DNA from: a virus
Reading direction: 5' to 3' (one strand)
IMG/VR virus record: IMGVR_UViG_3300043409_000787
Coordinates: 1-36,559 of that record
DNA length: 36,559 nucleotides
The notes under the pieces are model-generated. The model was not told the DNA's origin, did not search any database, and saw nothing but the letters and a program-made list of their open reading frames with translations. The translations under genes were made by a program, and so were the position numbers. Every line of letters begins with the position of its first letter. The stretch's first letter is position 1. Positions 28,122-36,413 of this stretch are shown here, one piece after another.

Positions 28122-29114
28122 ATGACGGACATCAACCTTAAAACCCTCTCGCCCGATACGTCGCTGCCGACGACGGGGTTCCTCTTCGGCGCGGACAGTC
28201 AGGCGTCCACCAACCCGTCCGTCTACTCGACCCAGACTGTCGCCACGACGCTGCTGGGGTCCACGTCGCTGACGGGTGACACGCTGACGGCTGACGCTCC
28301 GGTCCTGAACTTGGCGCAGACGTGGAACAACGGTGCGGTTACGTTTACTGGGCTAAAGTACAACGCGACTAGCACTGCGTCGGGCGCGTCGTCGTTGCTG
28401 ATGGACCTTCAAGTTGGGGCGACAAGCAAATTTAAGATTGATAAAGCCGGAAATGCGTTTGTAGGAAACCCAGCAGCCGGGTTTAGCAATACGGGCATTA
28501 TAGCCTTGGGGGCTGCATTTGGCACGGCTGGCGGAAGTTCCAGCGTTATTGCGGGTGAGCAGTTAGTCGTTTACTCTTCCAGCGCAAAAGTTGGGGAATA
28601 TATTTTTGGCACACGGCTAAAAAACAACAGCGCGTTTACATATGAGTGGTCCAGCACCAGCTTGGCTTCGGGTGCTACAGACCTCACACTTTCCCGCAAG
28701 GGAGCCGCCAACCTCCGCTTTGGAGCCGCAGACGCAGCCTCGCCCATAGCCCAGACACTCTCCGTTCAGTCTGTTGTAGCGGGAACCACTGACGGCGCTG
28801 GTCAGAACTTCACGTTCACCGGCTCGCAGGGCACTGGCTCGGGCGCTGGTGGCAGCATCATCTTCCAAGTTGCCCCGGCTGGTAGTGCTGGCTCGGCGCA
28901 GAATGCGTTGGCTACGGCCATGGTCATTGACAGCGTCAAAACTGTCCGTCTTGGCACTGGCTACACGGTCGCCACGCTTCCAGCGGCTGGAACGGCTGGC
29001 CGTCGCACCTATGTAACGGACGCTTTGGCGCCAACATTTCTTGGGGCTTTGACCGGCGGCGGCGCTGTCGTCTCCCCTGTTTTTGACAACGGAACTGCAT
29101 GGGTCTCAGCCTAA
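28122..29114 (+). CDS. Probable tail fibre or head-fibre-like protein
   Basis: The 330-residue product is Ser/Thr/Ala/Gly-rich and low in charge, as in fibrous beta proteins. The N-terminus (I-N-L-K-T-L-S-P-D-T-S-L-P) resembles virion attachment regions. The middle holds G-A-T-S-K-F-K-I-D-K-A-G-N-A-F-V-G, a beta-helix-type repeat common in fibres. The end has V-A-T-L-P-A-A-G-T-A-G-R-R-T-Y-V-T-D-A, frequent at the C-terminus of phage fibre proteins. It may bind the host or form head fibres. There is no chaperone domain. The AT-richer middle suggests recombination. Confidence 0.6.
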   Translation: MTDINLKTLSPDTSLPTTGFLFGADSQASTNPSVYSTQTVATTLLGSTSLTGDTLTADAPVLNLAQTWNNGAVTFTGLKYNATSTASGASSLLMDLQVGATSKFKIDKAGNAFVGNPAAGFSNTGIIALGAAFGTAGGSSSVIAGEQLVVYSSSAKVGEYIFGTRLKNNSAFTYEWSSTSLASGATDLTLSRKGAANLRFGAADAASPIAQTLSVQSVVAGTTDGAGQNFTFTGSQGTGSGAGGSIIFQVAPAGSAGSAQNALATAMVIDSVKTVRLGTGYTVATLPAAGTAGRRTYVTDALAPTFLGALTGGGAVVSPVFDNGTAWVSA

Positions 29115-29127
29115 AATGGAACCTAAC

Positions 29128-29292
29128 ATGATCACGCTCAACCTCACCAACGAAGAAGCCAACGCCCTCGGAGCCCTGCTGGACGCTGCGGTCAAGGCTT
29201 CTGGCATTCAGGGGGCCAAGGCCGCAGTTATCCTTTTTGAGAAACTTGAACAGGCCGCGAAAGCAGCCCAGACCGTGGAGCCGACAGAATGA
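29128..29292 (+). CDS. Small helical protein between fibre and HNH genes
   Basis: I choose the ATG at 29128, with GGAAC seven bases upstream; an ATG at 29116 lacks a ribosome site. The 54-residue product is a helical acidic/Ala-rich protein (L-T-N-E-E-A-N-A-L-G-A-L-L-D-A-A). Similar short proteins are frequent in phage structural clusters. It overlaps the HNH start by 4 bases. Function unknown. Confidence 0.65.
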   Translation: MITLNLTNEEANALGALLDAAVKASGIQGAKAAVILFEKLEQAAKAAQTVEPTE

Positions 29293-29813
29293 CAAAGCCT
29301 CTTCTGACACAGGAGCGGGTTTTGGCGCTGTTTGAGTACCTCGAAGGTGTCCTGATATGGAAACCCAGACCCTTGTCTGATTTCGTTTCAGTTCGTGGCT
29401 ATCGGATTTGGAACACAAAATTTGCGTGTAAAGTTGCCGGGTCGCGTAAAGCTGTCTATGCGGTCGTGGCGATTGATGCAATTAACTACCTTCAGCATCG
29501 CGTAATATTTCTAATGCATCATGGGTATGTGCCAGAGTTCCTTGACCACATTGACCATGATCCCAAAAACAACAGGGTGGAAAATCTTCGTCCTGCGGAT
29601 AAGTCTCAAAACAACATGAACAGGCCGGTTCAGAAAAATTCGCCTTCAGGTCATAAAAATGTACACTGGAACAAGCAGCATGAAAAATGGATGGTTCGCG
29701 TCCAAAAAGATGCCGCTGTAGTTTTTGGCGGGTTATTCTCATCTGTTGAAGCGGCGGCTGAACGTGCGGCGCAGCTTCGTGGTCAAATTCACGGACAGTT
29801 TGCAAGGGGCTAA
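29289..29813 (+). CDS. HNH homing endonuclease
   Basis: The 174-residue protein has L-T-Q-E-R-V-L-A-L-F-E-Y near the start. The HNH core F-L-D-H-I-D-H-D-P-K-N-N-R-V-E-N-L-R lies near residues 83-100, and a C-terminal AP2-like part reads S-G-H-K-N-V-H-W-N and W-M-V-R-V. Base composition is clearly more A/T-rich than adjacent genes, consistent with recent transfer. It is the second HNH gene in the virion cluster, placed between small virion genes without breaking them. Confidence 0.9.
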   Translation: MTKPLLTQERVLALFEYLEGVLIWKPRPLSDFVSVRGYRIWNTKFACKVAGSRKAVYAVVAIDAINYLQHRVIFLMHHGYVPEFLDHIDHDPKNNRVENLRPADKSQNNMNRPVQKNSPSGHKNVHWNKQHEKWMVRVQKDAAVVFGGLFSSVEAAAERAAQLRGQIHGQFARG

Positions 29814-29815
29814 CA

Positions 29816-30184
29816 ATGGCAAATCAGTTTTTTTGGGCCGTGAACTCCATGACGGCGTACCCGGAGCACGCAGGCGAAACCAACGTCGTCTTCCAGATCG
29901 CTTGGGTCGTGTCAGCCACGGACGGCACGTACAACTCCGCCGCCTACGGCTCGGTTGACACGACTTACGTCGCCGGGACACCGTTTACCCCGTACGATCA
30001 GTTATCGCTCGATCAGGTCAACGGCTGGGTCGCCACCGCGCTTGGCCCGGACGGTATCGCCAAGGCTCAGGCCGACTGCGACGCGGCCATAGCCGCCCAG
30101 CAGGCACCCGACTTGCCCATCACGCCGCCCCTGCCGTGGAACATCCCGACGCCCGCGCCGGAGCCTGTGCCGCCGGTCGTCTGA
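29816..30184 (+). CDS. DUF7936-like protein with Pro-rich tail
   Basis: The 122-residue product has F-F-W-A-V-N-S-M-T-A-Y-P near the start and V-V-F-Q-I-A-W-V-V-S-A-T-D-G-T-Y, a beta-sheet pattern I associate with the phage family DUF7936. A helical stretch (A-K-A-Q-A-D-C-D-A-A-I) and a proline-rich tail follow. It is likely a minor virion or fibre-associated protein. The start lies 2 bases after the HNH stop. Confidence 0.7.
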   Translation: MANQFFWAVNSMTAYPEHAGETNVVFQIAWVVSATDGTYNSAAYGSVDTTYVAGTPFTPYDQLSLDQVNGWVATALGPDGIAKAQADCDAAIAAQQAPDLPITPPLPWNIPTPAPEPVPPVV

Positions 30185-30271
30185 TTATTGACGCCGACGA
30201 CGCCTTGTCGTAATGTCAAGCCCTAACCGTACTGGTGAGGTTTACCAGGTATCCGAAAGGACACATAGCAT

Positions 30272-31060
30272 ATGGGCGATGAAGCTCTAGACCTACCAGC
30301 GGATAACACCGCGCCGGTTGCAGAAGCCACGGCAGCTCCTGTTTCTGTTGATACCCCGCCGGATGAATCCACGACGGAAGCCTCAAAGTCTTTCACACAG
30401 GAAGAACTTGACGCCATTGTCGGAAAGCGTCTTGCACGCGAACAGCGTAAGTGGGAACGAGAGCAGGCCCAGCGCGTTGCGGACTTTGAGGCCCGAAAGG
30501 CCGTCTCAGTCACACCGCCCGACGTTAACGATTTTGACAATGCACAGGCTTACGCGGAAGCGTTGGCGGAACGCAAAGCTCAAGAGATGTTGGCCCGGCG
30601 CGAGACAGCAAAGCAGCAAGCTCAGCTTCTGGATGTCTATCACGAAAAGGAAGAGGACGCGCGGGTCCGCTACGACGACTTTGAACAGGTCGCGTACAAC
30701 CCAAACCTCCCCGTCACGGACGTGATGGCCCAGACGATCCAGTCTTCGGACAACGGCCCCGATGTCATCTATTGGCTTGGGTCCAACCCGAAGGAAGCTG
30801 GCCGTATCGCTGCCCTTCCGCCCATTCTGCAAGCGCGAGAGATCGGTCGAATTGAAGCCAAACTGGCTGCAAGCCCTCCGATTAAAAAGACCTCAAATGC
30901 TCCCGCGCCTATTAATCCGATTGCAAACGCCAGATCGTCTGGCAAGCAGGTTTACGATACCACCGACCCCCGTTCCATGAAGAACATGAGCACGTCGGAG
31001 TGGATTGAAGCCGAGCGTATGCGTCAGATTAAGAAGCAGGAAGCGCAGCGCAACCGCTAG
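30272..31060 (+). CDS. Capsid scaffold protein
   Basis: The 262-residue product is highly charged and almost entirely helical after an acidic Ala/Pro-rich N-terminus. It has F-T-Q-E-E-L-D-A-I-V-G-K-R-L near residues 41-54, long Glu/Lys/Arg/Gln helices, and a basic end (M-R-Q-I-K-K-Q-E-A-Q-R-N-R). P22-type scaffolds bind the coat through a basic C-terminal helix. Its location between portal and coat supports this role: it would guide procapsid assembly and leave during packaging. An 87-base gap precedes it and may hold a promoter. Its stop converges on the HNH gene by 4 bases. Confidence 0.85.
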   Translation: MGDEALDLPADNTAPVAEATAAPVSVDTPPDESTTEASKSFTQEELDAIVGKRLAREQRKWEREQAQRVADFEARKAVSVTPPDVNDFDNAQAYAEALAERKAQEMLARRETAKQQAQLLDVYHEKEEDARVRYDDFEQVAYNPNLPVTDVMAQTIQSSDNGPDVIYWLGSNPKEAGRIAALPPILQAREIGRIEAKLAASPPIKKTSNAPAPINPIANARSSGKQVYDTTDPRSMKNMSTSEWIEAERMRQIKKQEAQRNR

Positions 31061-31683
31061 GAAATGACCTCATAGTCGGGGAAGTTCTTAGAAAGACACC
31101 GCTTACGGACAGTGAACCGATGAACGCTTGTACCTTCGGAAGCCTCGGCAAACGAGCGATACTCAACCCCCAGCACGCGGCAGCGTGTGTTTCGGGTGTG
31201 GGTTTCGCTGCGTTGTTTGCGCGACTCTTCCGAGTGTGCAGCGCGAGCAAAATACGGCCGCTTGCGGCCAAGGAGCGCAGCCCGCTGTTTCTCTTTGGTC
31301 TCTTCGGACGTAATCCGGCCCAACCTGTATTTTCGGATTTTGCTCCGCGTTTCTTCGGATCTAGCATACCGGCCCAGTCTGTACATGGCTTCAGCATGGC
31401 GCTCCAAAAGGTGCTCTCTTGCTGTAAGGCACTCCAGATTTTCCAGTCTGTTGTCCGTTTTTACCTCGTTAACGTGATGTATCTGTTTGCGTGGGTCAAA
31501 AGTCTCCATCCAACATTGTGCTACAATGCGATGGACCAATTTGTGCCCCACAACCAGATAACCCAAAGGGTGCGTTTTCGGAGCGTAAGGTCGGTATTTT
31601 CTAAGGACTTTCCCGCAACGCGATACAGCGTAAAGGTGGTTATAAGCACGGTACTCAATACCGTCCATCGTAAAGCTGATCAT
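31057..31683 (-). CDS. HNH homing endonuclease with NUMOD3-like repeats, opposite strand
   Basis: The 208-residue protein carries an HNH core Q-I-H-H-V-N-E-V-K-T-D-N-R-L-E-N-L-E near residues 67-84. Repeats of S-E-E-T-R-S-K-I-R and S-E-E-T-K-E-K-Q-R follow (NUMOD3-type DNA-binding modules), and then a NUMOD1/HTH-like C-terminus (F-A-E-A-S-E-G-T-S-V-H-R-F). It is oriented against all neighbours, between the scaffold and coat genes. Its A/T-rich, differently used codons mark it as an insertion. It shares 4 bases with the scaffold 3' end, so expression must come from its own or antisense transcription. Confidence 0.9.
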   Translation of the reverse strand: MISFTMDGIEYRAYNHLYAVSRCGKVLRKYRPYAPKTHPLGYLVVGHKLVHRIVAQCWMETFDPRKQIHHVNEVKTDNRLENLECLTAREHLLERHAEAMYRLGRYARSEETRSKIRKYRLGRITSEETKEKQRAALLGRKRPYFARAAHSEESRKQRSETHTRNTRCRVLGVEYRSFAEASEGTSVHRFTVRKRCLSKNFPDYEVIS

Positions 31684-31745
31684 GTTGCGCCCTTCAGGGT
31701 GGTTACGGGAATCATTGTCTAACCTCTCTTAACAGGAATGTCAAC

Positions 31746-32960
31746 ATGAGCAATTCGCTCCTAACAATTGATATGATCACCCGGAAGTCTCTCGAAATCC
31801 TTGAGAACAACCTGGTGATCACCCGCAACGTCAACCGCCAGTACGACGACTCGTTCGCCGTTGAAGGCGCCAAGATCGGCTCAACCCTCCGCATCCGCCT
31901 GCCCGACCGCGCTCTGGTCACGGACGGCGCTGCGCTTCAGGTTCAGGACGACAACGAACAGTACACGACCCTGACCGTCTCCTCGCAGAAGCACATCGGC
32001 GTGAACTTCACGTCCGCTGAGCTGACGATGCAGCTTGACGATTTTGCGGAACGTGTTCTCAAGCCGCGTATCTCGCAGCTCGCCTCCAGCATCGACGCCG
32101 ACGTCGCCAACTCGTTCCAGTCGATCTACAATTCGGTTGGCACGCCCGGCACCGTCCCGTCCACTTCGCTTGTCCTGCTTCAGGCCCAGCAGAAGCTGAA
32201 CGAGTTCGCCACCCCGATGTCCCCGCGCTACGCGACGGTCAACCCGGCTGCGAACGCTGGCCTCGTTGAGGGCATGAAGGGCCTCTTCAACCCGACCTCC
32301 ACCATCAGCCGCCAGTTCAAGAACGGCATGATGGGCGAAGGCATCCTCGGCCTTGAGGAAGTCAACATGTCCCAGTCGATCCGTCAGTTCCTGACCGGCT
32401 CGGCCGTGCGTACCGACTCCCTCGCCGTCAAGACCACCCTGTCCACGCAGGGCACCAACACGATCACGTTCAAGTCGGCCACCAACGCGAAGACCCTCGT
32501 CCCCGGCGATGTCTTCACGATCGCCAACGTGTACGCGGTCAACCCGCAGGTTCGTGAGTCCACTGGTTCGCTCCAGCAGTTCGTTGTGACCAACACGGTC
32601 ACCTCGGCCAGCACCGAGTTTGCCAGCGTCACGTTCTTGCCGGCAATCTACACCTCAACCAACGCCCTCGCGACTGTGGACTCGTTCCCCGTCGCCGATG
32701 CTGCCGTCACCCTGCTTGGTTCGGCCAGCACCTACTACCCGCAGAACCTTGTGTACCACAAGGACGCGATCACCTTCGCCACTGCCGACCTTCTGCTTCC
32801 GCAGGGTGTCGATATGGCCTCGCGTCAGGTCCACAACGGCATCTCGCTCCGCATTGTGCGCCAGTACGACATCAACAACGACCGTATGCCGTGTCGTATT
32901 GACGTGCTGTACGGCTTCAACACAATCCGTCCGCAGATGGCTACGCGCCTCTGGGGCTAA
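31746..32960 (+). CDS. Major capsid protein, P22 coat type
   Basis: The 404-residue protein matches P22-like HK97-fold coats. It starts with an M-I-T-R-K-S-L-E-I-L-E-N-N-L segment and then S-F-A-V-E-G-A-K-I-G-S-T-L-R-I-R-L-P. V-N-F-T-S-A-E-L-T-M near residues 84-95 and P-R-I-S-Q-L-A-S-S-I-D-A-D helices follow. A beta-rich insertion around residues 220-310 is followed by a P-domain-like end with R-I-D-V-L-Y-G. It forms the capsid shell. Codon use is strongly biased to C/G endings, consistent with high expression. An AGGAATG site precedes the ATG. Confidence 0.92.
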   Translation: MSNSLLTIDMITRKSLEILENNLVITRNVNRQYDDSFAVEGAKIGSTLRIRLPDRALVTDGAALQVQDDNEQYTTLTVSSQKHIGVNFTSAELTMQLDDFAERVLKPRISQLASSIDADVANSFQSIYNSVGTPGTVPSTSLVLLQAQQKLNEFATPMSPRYATVNPAANAGLVEGMKGLFNPTSTISRQFKNGMMGEGILGLEEVNMSQSIRQFLTGSAVRTDSLAVKTTLSTQGTNTITFKSATNAKTLVPGDVFTIANVYAVNPQVRESTGSLQQFVVTNTVTSASTEFASVTFLPAIYTSTNALATVDSFPVADAAVTLLGSASTYYPQNLVYHKDAITFATADLLLPQGVDMASRQVHNGISLRIVRQYDINNDRMPCRIDVLYGFNTIRPQMATRLWG

Positions 32961-32970
32961 CCTAACCCGC

Positions 32971-32990
32971 CCCCCGGCCAACGCCGGGGG
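32971..32990 (+). terminator. Hairpin after the coat gene, possible partial terminator
   Basis: An 8-base GC stem (32971-32978 / 32983-32990) with a CAAC loop lies 10 bases after the coat stop, followed by a T/C-rich but imperfect tract. It may lower downstream transcription or protect the coat mRNA. Confidence 0.6.
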
Positions 32991-33018
32991 CACCTCCTTT
33001 TCTTGAAAGGCTCTTATC

Positions 33019-33435
33019 ATGGCTCTCCCTTCTGTTGGCGGCGGCTATCAGCTTAATGATGGCAACCTGAATGAAGTTAAATTCACCGTTGCCCTTGTAC
33101 CGACTACGGCGGCTGACAGCGCCACGCTGACTGCTGCTCAGTTGCTCAACGGCATCATCATCGGCACACCGACGACGACGGCGGCCTACACGCTGCCTTT
33201 GGCGACCGACCTCGACGCCGTGCTGACAAACTCCAAACCGGGCTCTACGTTTGACTTCCGCGTCATCAACACGACGACGGCGGGCGTTATCACCGTGACC
33301 ACCAACACTGGCTGGTCCATCGGCAGCAGCGGCTCGCAGGGTCTCATGACCGTTGCGGCCACGGCTGGCACCACACGCGGCTTCCGCGCGCGTAAGACTG
33401 CTGACGGCGCTTGGGCGCTTTACGCTCTCTCGTAA
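33019..33435 (+). CDS. Beta-rich capsid-associated protein, possible decoration
   Basis: The 138-residue product follows the coat gene. It is rich in Thr/Ala/Gly, with A-A-Q-L-L-N-G-I-I-I-G-T-P, then Y-T-L-P-L-A-T-D-L, and F-D-F-R-V-I-N-T-T-T-A-G-V-I-T-V, a clear beta-barrel pattern. Proteins of this sort after a coat gene often decorate or cement the shell. GAAAGG precedes the ATG. It lies between two hairpins, suggesting separate expression control. The role is inferred. Confidence 0.65.
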   Translation: MALPSVGGGYQLNDGNLNEVKFTVALVPTTAADSATLTAAQLLNGIIIGTPTTTAAYTLPLATDLDAVLTNSKPGSTFDFRVINTTTAGVITVTTNTGWSIGSSGSQGLMTVAATAGTTRGFRARKTADGAWALYALS

Positions 33436-33442
33436 GCAAACC

Positions 33443-33464
33443 GGCCCCTGCTTCGGCAGGGGCC
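33443..33464 (+). terminator. UUCG-capped hairpin after the decoration-type gene
   Basis: A perfect 9-base stem (33443-33451 / 33456-33464) is capped by TTCG, a very stable RNA tetraloop. The following sequence has only a short T-run, so it may act as a 3'-end stabiliser or weak terminator rather than a full stop. Confidence 0.6.
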
Positions 33465-33483
33465 AACCTTTACAGGAAATTCT

Positions 33484-33699
33484 ATGCACATCTATCTGCG
33501 CCACCCGGACCACGGCACCAAGGTTGCCACGATGGACCTTGAAGCGATTTATGATGAAGAGAACGGCTGGACGCGCTATACTCCCGGCCAGCCTGCGGTA
33601 AATGCGTCGGCTAACGAATTGGTCTCCAGACGGCGCGGGCGTCGTCCTTCGGTTGAGGAAGTAGCGGCAGATGACAACGACAGCGGGCGATCAGATTAA
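33484..33699 (+). CDS. Small conserved protein upstream of the gp4-like gene
   Basis: The 71-residue product has H-I-Y-L-R-H-P-D-H-G-T-K-V-A near the start, then G-W-T-R-Y-T-P, and a basic/acidic tail (R-R-R-G-R-R, E-E-V-A-A-D-D). I recall this type from podovirus clusters at the same place. AGGAA precedes the ATG. Its last 29 bases overlap the next gene, implying coupling. It may be a small head-tail joining component; not proved. Confidence 0.7.
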   Translation: MHIYLRHPDHGTKVATMDLEAIYDEENGWTRYTPGQPAVNASANELVSRRRGRRPSVEEVAADDNDSGRSD

Positions 33700-34384
33700 T
33701 GGCGCGCTTCGTCTCCTCGGCGTCCTAGCCGAAGGCGAAACCCCGTCTGCGGCCACGTCGCAGGATGCGTTGAACGCGCTCAACCAGATGATTGACTCGT
33801 GGAACACCGAGCGACTGGCCGTGTTCTCCACGCAGGACCAGGTGTTTAGTTGGTTGCCCGGCCTCATCTCGCGCACGCTGGGGCCGACTGGCAACTTTGT
33901 CGGCAACCGTCCAATCCTGCTGGACGACTCCACCTACTTCAAAGACCCCGCCAGCGGCATCTCCTACGGCATCAAAATCATTAACCAACAGCAGTACGAC
34001 GGCATCGCCGTCAAGACTGTTACCAGCACCTACCCGCAGGTGATCTGGATCAACATGAGCTACCCCGACATCGAGATGTACATCTATCCGGTGCCGACCA
34101 AGGTGCTGGAATGGCACTTCGTCTCGGTTGAGGAGCTGACGCAGCCCGCGTTGCTGTCCACCGCGCTGTCCTTCCCGCCGGGCTACCTCCGCGCGTTCCG
34201 CTACAATCTGGCCTGCGAGTTCGCACCGGAGTTCGGCGTTGAGCCGTCGCCTACGGTGTCGCGCATTGCAATGGCGTCCAAGCGCAACCTGAAGCGCATC
34301 AACAACCCTGACGACATCATGGCGCTGCCTTACACTATCGTCGGAACCAGGCAAAGGTTCAACATCTATAGTGGTAACTACTAA
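33671..34384 (+). CDS. Head-completion / tail accessory protein, P22 gp4-like
   Basis: The 237-residue product has A-L-R-L-L-G-V-L-A-E-G-E-T-P-S near the N-terminus, A-L-N-A-L-N-Q-M-I-D-S-W-N next, and then a beta part with P-D-I-E-M-Y-I-Y-P-V-P. A helical region with P-P-G-Y-L-R-A-F-R-Y-N-L-A completes it. This matches the P22 gp4 family, which binds under the portal after packaging and prepares for gp10. No muramidase motif was seen. The gene order coat, gp4-like, gp10-like is that of P22. It shares 4 bases with the opposing HNH gene. Confidence 0.87.
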   Translation: MTTTAGDQINGALRLLGVLAEGETPSAATSQDALNALNQMIDSWNTERLAVFSTQDQVFSWLPGLISRTLGPTGNFVGNRPILLDDSTYFKDPASGISYGIKIINQQQYDGIAVKTVTSTYPQVIWINMSYPDIEMYIYPVPTKVLEWHFVSVEELTQPALLSTALSFPPGYLRAFRYNLACEFAPEFGVEPSPTVSRIAMASKRNLKRINNPDDIMALPYTIVGTRQRFNIYSGNY

Positions 34385-34923
34385 CCATGTTTAATTTTAG
34401 CATACTCACTGCGCGGCCCGGCTCGTTTGCCCTTCGGCAAATGCGTGCGCTCGGCTGCGTACAGGGCGTGCGCATGATTGACATTTTCGCGGTGCGTAAG
34501 CAGCTCCAAATTCTCAAGCCGATTATCGTCGCGCTTAAGATTTTTGTGGTTGACTTCAAGCCTGTCGGGTATTGGGCCGTTAAAAGCTTCCCACACCGCG
34601 CGGTGAACGGATTTATTCCTGTACACGCCGTCAACACACGGCGCAAAAATCATATACGACTGCCTATTGAACCTTGGGTTAACAAGCCGAAACTCTTCGT
34701 TGCCCACCCAAGTTTTGCCGGTTTTGATAGCAGACGCAGTGGCAATGCTGGTATTCAAAAACGCCGCAATTTCGCGCAACTTCGCACCTTGCGTCAGCAT
34801 CTGTTTGGCTTCTTTTACCTGATCGGCAGTAAACAGCTTGCCGCGCGCCACTCGACGAACGCGACCAAGATTGCTAACCTCATAAACGCCTTCGTAGCCA
34901 AGAACCGGTTTCCATTCTTCCAT
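34381..34923 (-). CDS. HNH homing endonuclease with NUMOD4 motif, opposite strand
   Basis: The 180-residue protein starts with a NUMOD4-type E-W-K-P-V-L-G-Y-E-G-V-Y-E-V-S-N-L-G-R-V. An inserted helix-turn-helix part follows (T-A-D-Q-V-K-E-A-K-Q and L-R-E-I-A-A-F-L-N-T-S). The HNH core is E-V-N-H-K-N-L-K-R-D-D-N-R-L-E-N-L-E. It lies antisense between the gp4-like and gp10-like genes and is less GC-rich than they are. It is the fourth HNH gene; the placement mirrors that of the one between scaffold and coat. Confidence 0.92.
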   Translation of the reverse strand: MEEWKPVLGYEGVYEVSNLGRVRRVARGKLFTADQVKEAKQMLTQGAKLREIAAFLNTSIATASAIKTGKTWVGNEEFRLVNPRFNRQSYMIFAPCVDGVYRNKSVHRAVWEAFNGPIPDRLEVNHKNLKRDDNRLENLELLTHRENVNHAHALYAAERTHLPKGKRAGPRSEYAKIKHG

Positions 34924-34982
34924 AGGGTGCCTCCTTCAATGTTGATGCAGTCTAACCCTATAGTTGTTTGGAGTCAATCCTG

Positions 34983-36413
34983 ATGCAGACGCCCATCCTC
35001 GGCTCCGCGTACGTAGCCCGCAGCGTCAACGCTGCGGACAACCGTATGGTCAATCTCTTTCCAGAGATCGTGCCGGAGGGCGGCAAGCAGCCTGCGTTCC
35101 TCCAACGCGCCCCCGGCCTGCGTCGGTTGGCGACGGTGGGCCTTGGTCCTATCAGAGGACTGCACGCCTACGGCAACTACGCCTACGTCGTGTCCGGCAA
35201 CGAACTCTACCGCATGGACCCGGCGTACAACATCGTGCTGCTCGGCACGGTCGCCAACGACGGTCCGGTGTCGATGGCCGACAACGGCATCCAGCTCTTC
35301 ATCGCGTGCAGCGGCCCCAGCTACATCTACAACAACAGCACGCTGGCGTTTGGCCCGATCACCGACCCGGACTTCCCCGGCGCACTGACCGTCTCGTATC
35401 TGGCTGGCTATTTCGTCTTCATTGAACCCAACAGCCAGAAGGTGTGGGTTACGCAACTTTTGGACGGCACGTCGATTGACCCGCTGGACTTCGCTAGCGC
35501 CGAAGGCGACCCGGACGGCCTGATCTCGTCCATTGTGGATCACTCCGAAGTGTGGCTTTTTGGCACCAACTCGGTTGAGGTCTGGTACAATTCCGGTGCG
35601 GCCGCGTTCCCGCTCCAGCGCATCCAAGGCGCGTTCAACGAGATCGGCTGCGCCGCGACGTTCTCGGTCGCCAAGCTCGACAACGCCCTGTTCTGGCTGG
35701 GCGCTGACGCGCGCGGCAAGGGCATCGTCTACCGGGCCAACGGCTACACGGGCGTGCGCGTCAGCACGCACGCCGTCGAGTGGCAAATCCAGCAGTACCC
35801 CAACATCGCTGACGCCACGGCCTACACCTACCAGCAGGACGGTCACGCCTTTTACGTGCTGTCGTTCCCGTCCGCCAACGCGACGTGGGTCTACGATGTC
35901 GCGACACAGGCGTGGCATGAGCGGGCGGGCTTCAACGATGGGGCCTTCACCCGCCAGCGGGCGTCCATGCAGATGTTCTTCAGCGACGAGACCATCGTGG
36001 GCGACTACCAGAACGGCAAGCTCTACGCTTACGATCTGGCGCTGTACGCCGACGACGACCAGACGCAGCGGTGGCTGCGCTCGTGGCGGGCGCTGCCGAC
36101 CGGTCAGAACAACCTCAAGCGCGTCGCCAACCACACGTTGCAACTCGACTGCGAGTCGGGCGTGGGCCTCAACGACGGGCAGGGCAGCGACCCGCAGGTT
36201 ATGATGCGCTTCTCTGACGATGGTGGGCATACCTGGAGCCGCGAGCGTTGGTCCTCGATGGGGGCCATCGGCACGTACGGCAAGCGCGTGTTCTGGCGCA
36301 GGCTGGGCATGACGCTGAAGATCCGCGACCGCGTGTACGAGATATCCGGGACGGACCCGGTGCCGATCTACATCATGGGCGCGGAGCTGATCGCGAGCGG
36401 CACCAATGCTTAG
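34983..36413 (+). CDS. Packaged DNA stabilisation protein, P22 gp10-like
   Basis: From the ATG at 34983, which has GGAG about 9 bases upstream, the product has 476 residues; a TTG at 34968 would add five. It begins M-Q-T-P-I-L-G-S-A-Y-V-A-R-S and has N-R-M-V-N-L-F-P-E at about 20-28, A-P-G-L-R near 45, and many short beta repeats. C-terminal M-R-F-S-D-D-G-G-H-T-W-S and K-R-V-F-W-R-R-L-G-M follow. This is the P22 gp10 family, a tail component that seals the portal after packaging. Length and order fit. Confidence 0.9.
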   Translation: MQTPILGSAYVARSVNAADNRMVNLFPEIVPEGGKQPAFLQRAPGLRRLATVGLGPIRGLHAYGNYAYVVSGNELYRMDPAYNIVLLGTVANDGPVSMADNGIQLFIACSGPSYIYNNSTLAFGPITDPDFPGALTVSYLAGYFVFIEPNSQKVWVTQLLDGTSIDPLDFASAEGDPDGLISSIVDHSEVWLFGTNSVEVWYNSGAAAFPLQRIQGAFNEIGCAATFSVAKLDNALFWLGADARGKGIVYRANGYTGVRVSTHAVEWQIQQYPNIADATAYTYQQDGHAFYVLSFPSANATWVYDVATQAWHERAGFNDGAFTRQRASMQMFFSDETIVGDYQNGKLYAYDLALYADDDQTQRWLRSWRALPTGQNNLKRVANHTLQLDCESGVGLNDGQGSDPQVMMRFSDDGGHTWSRERWSSMGAIGTYGKRVFWRRLGMTLKIRDRVYEISGTDPVPIYIMGAELIASGTNA

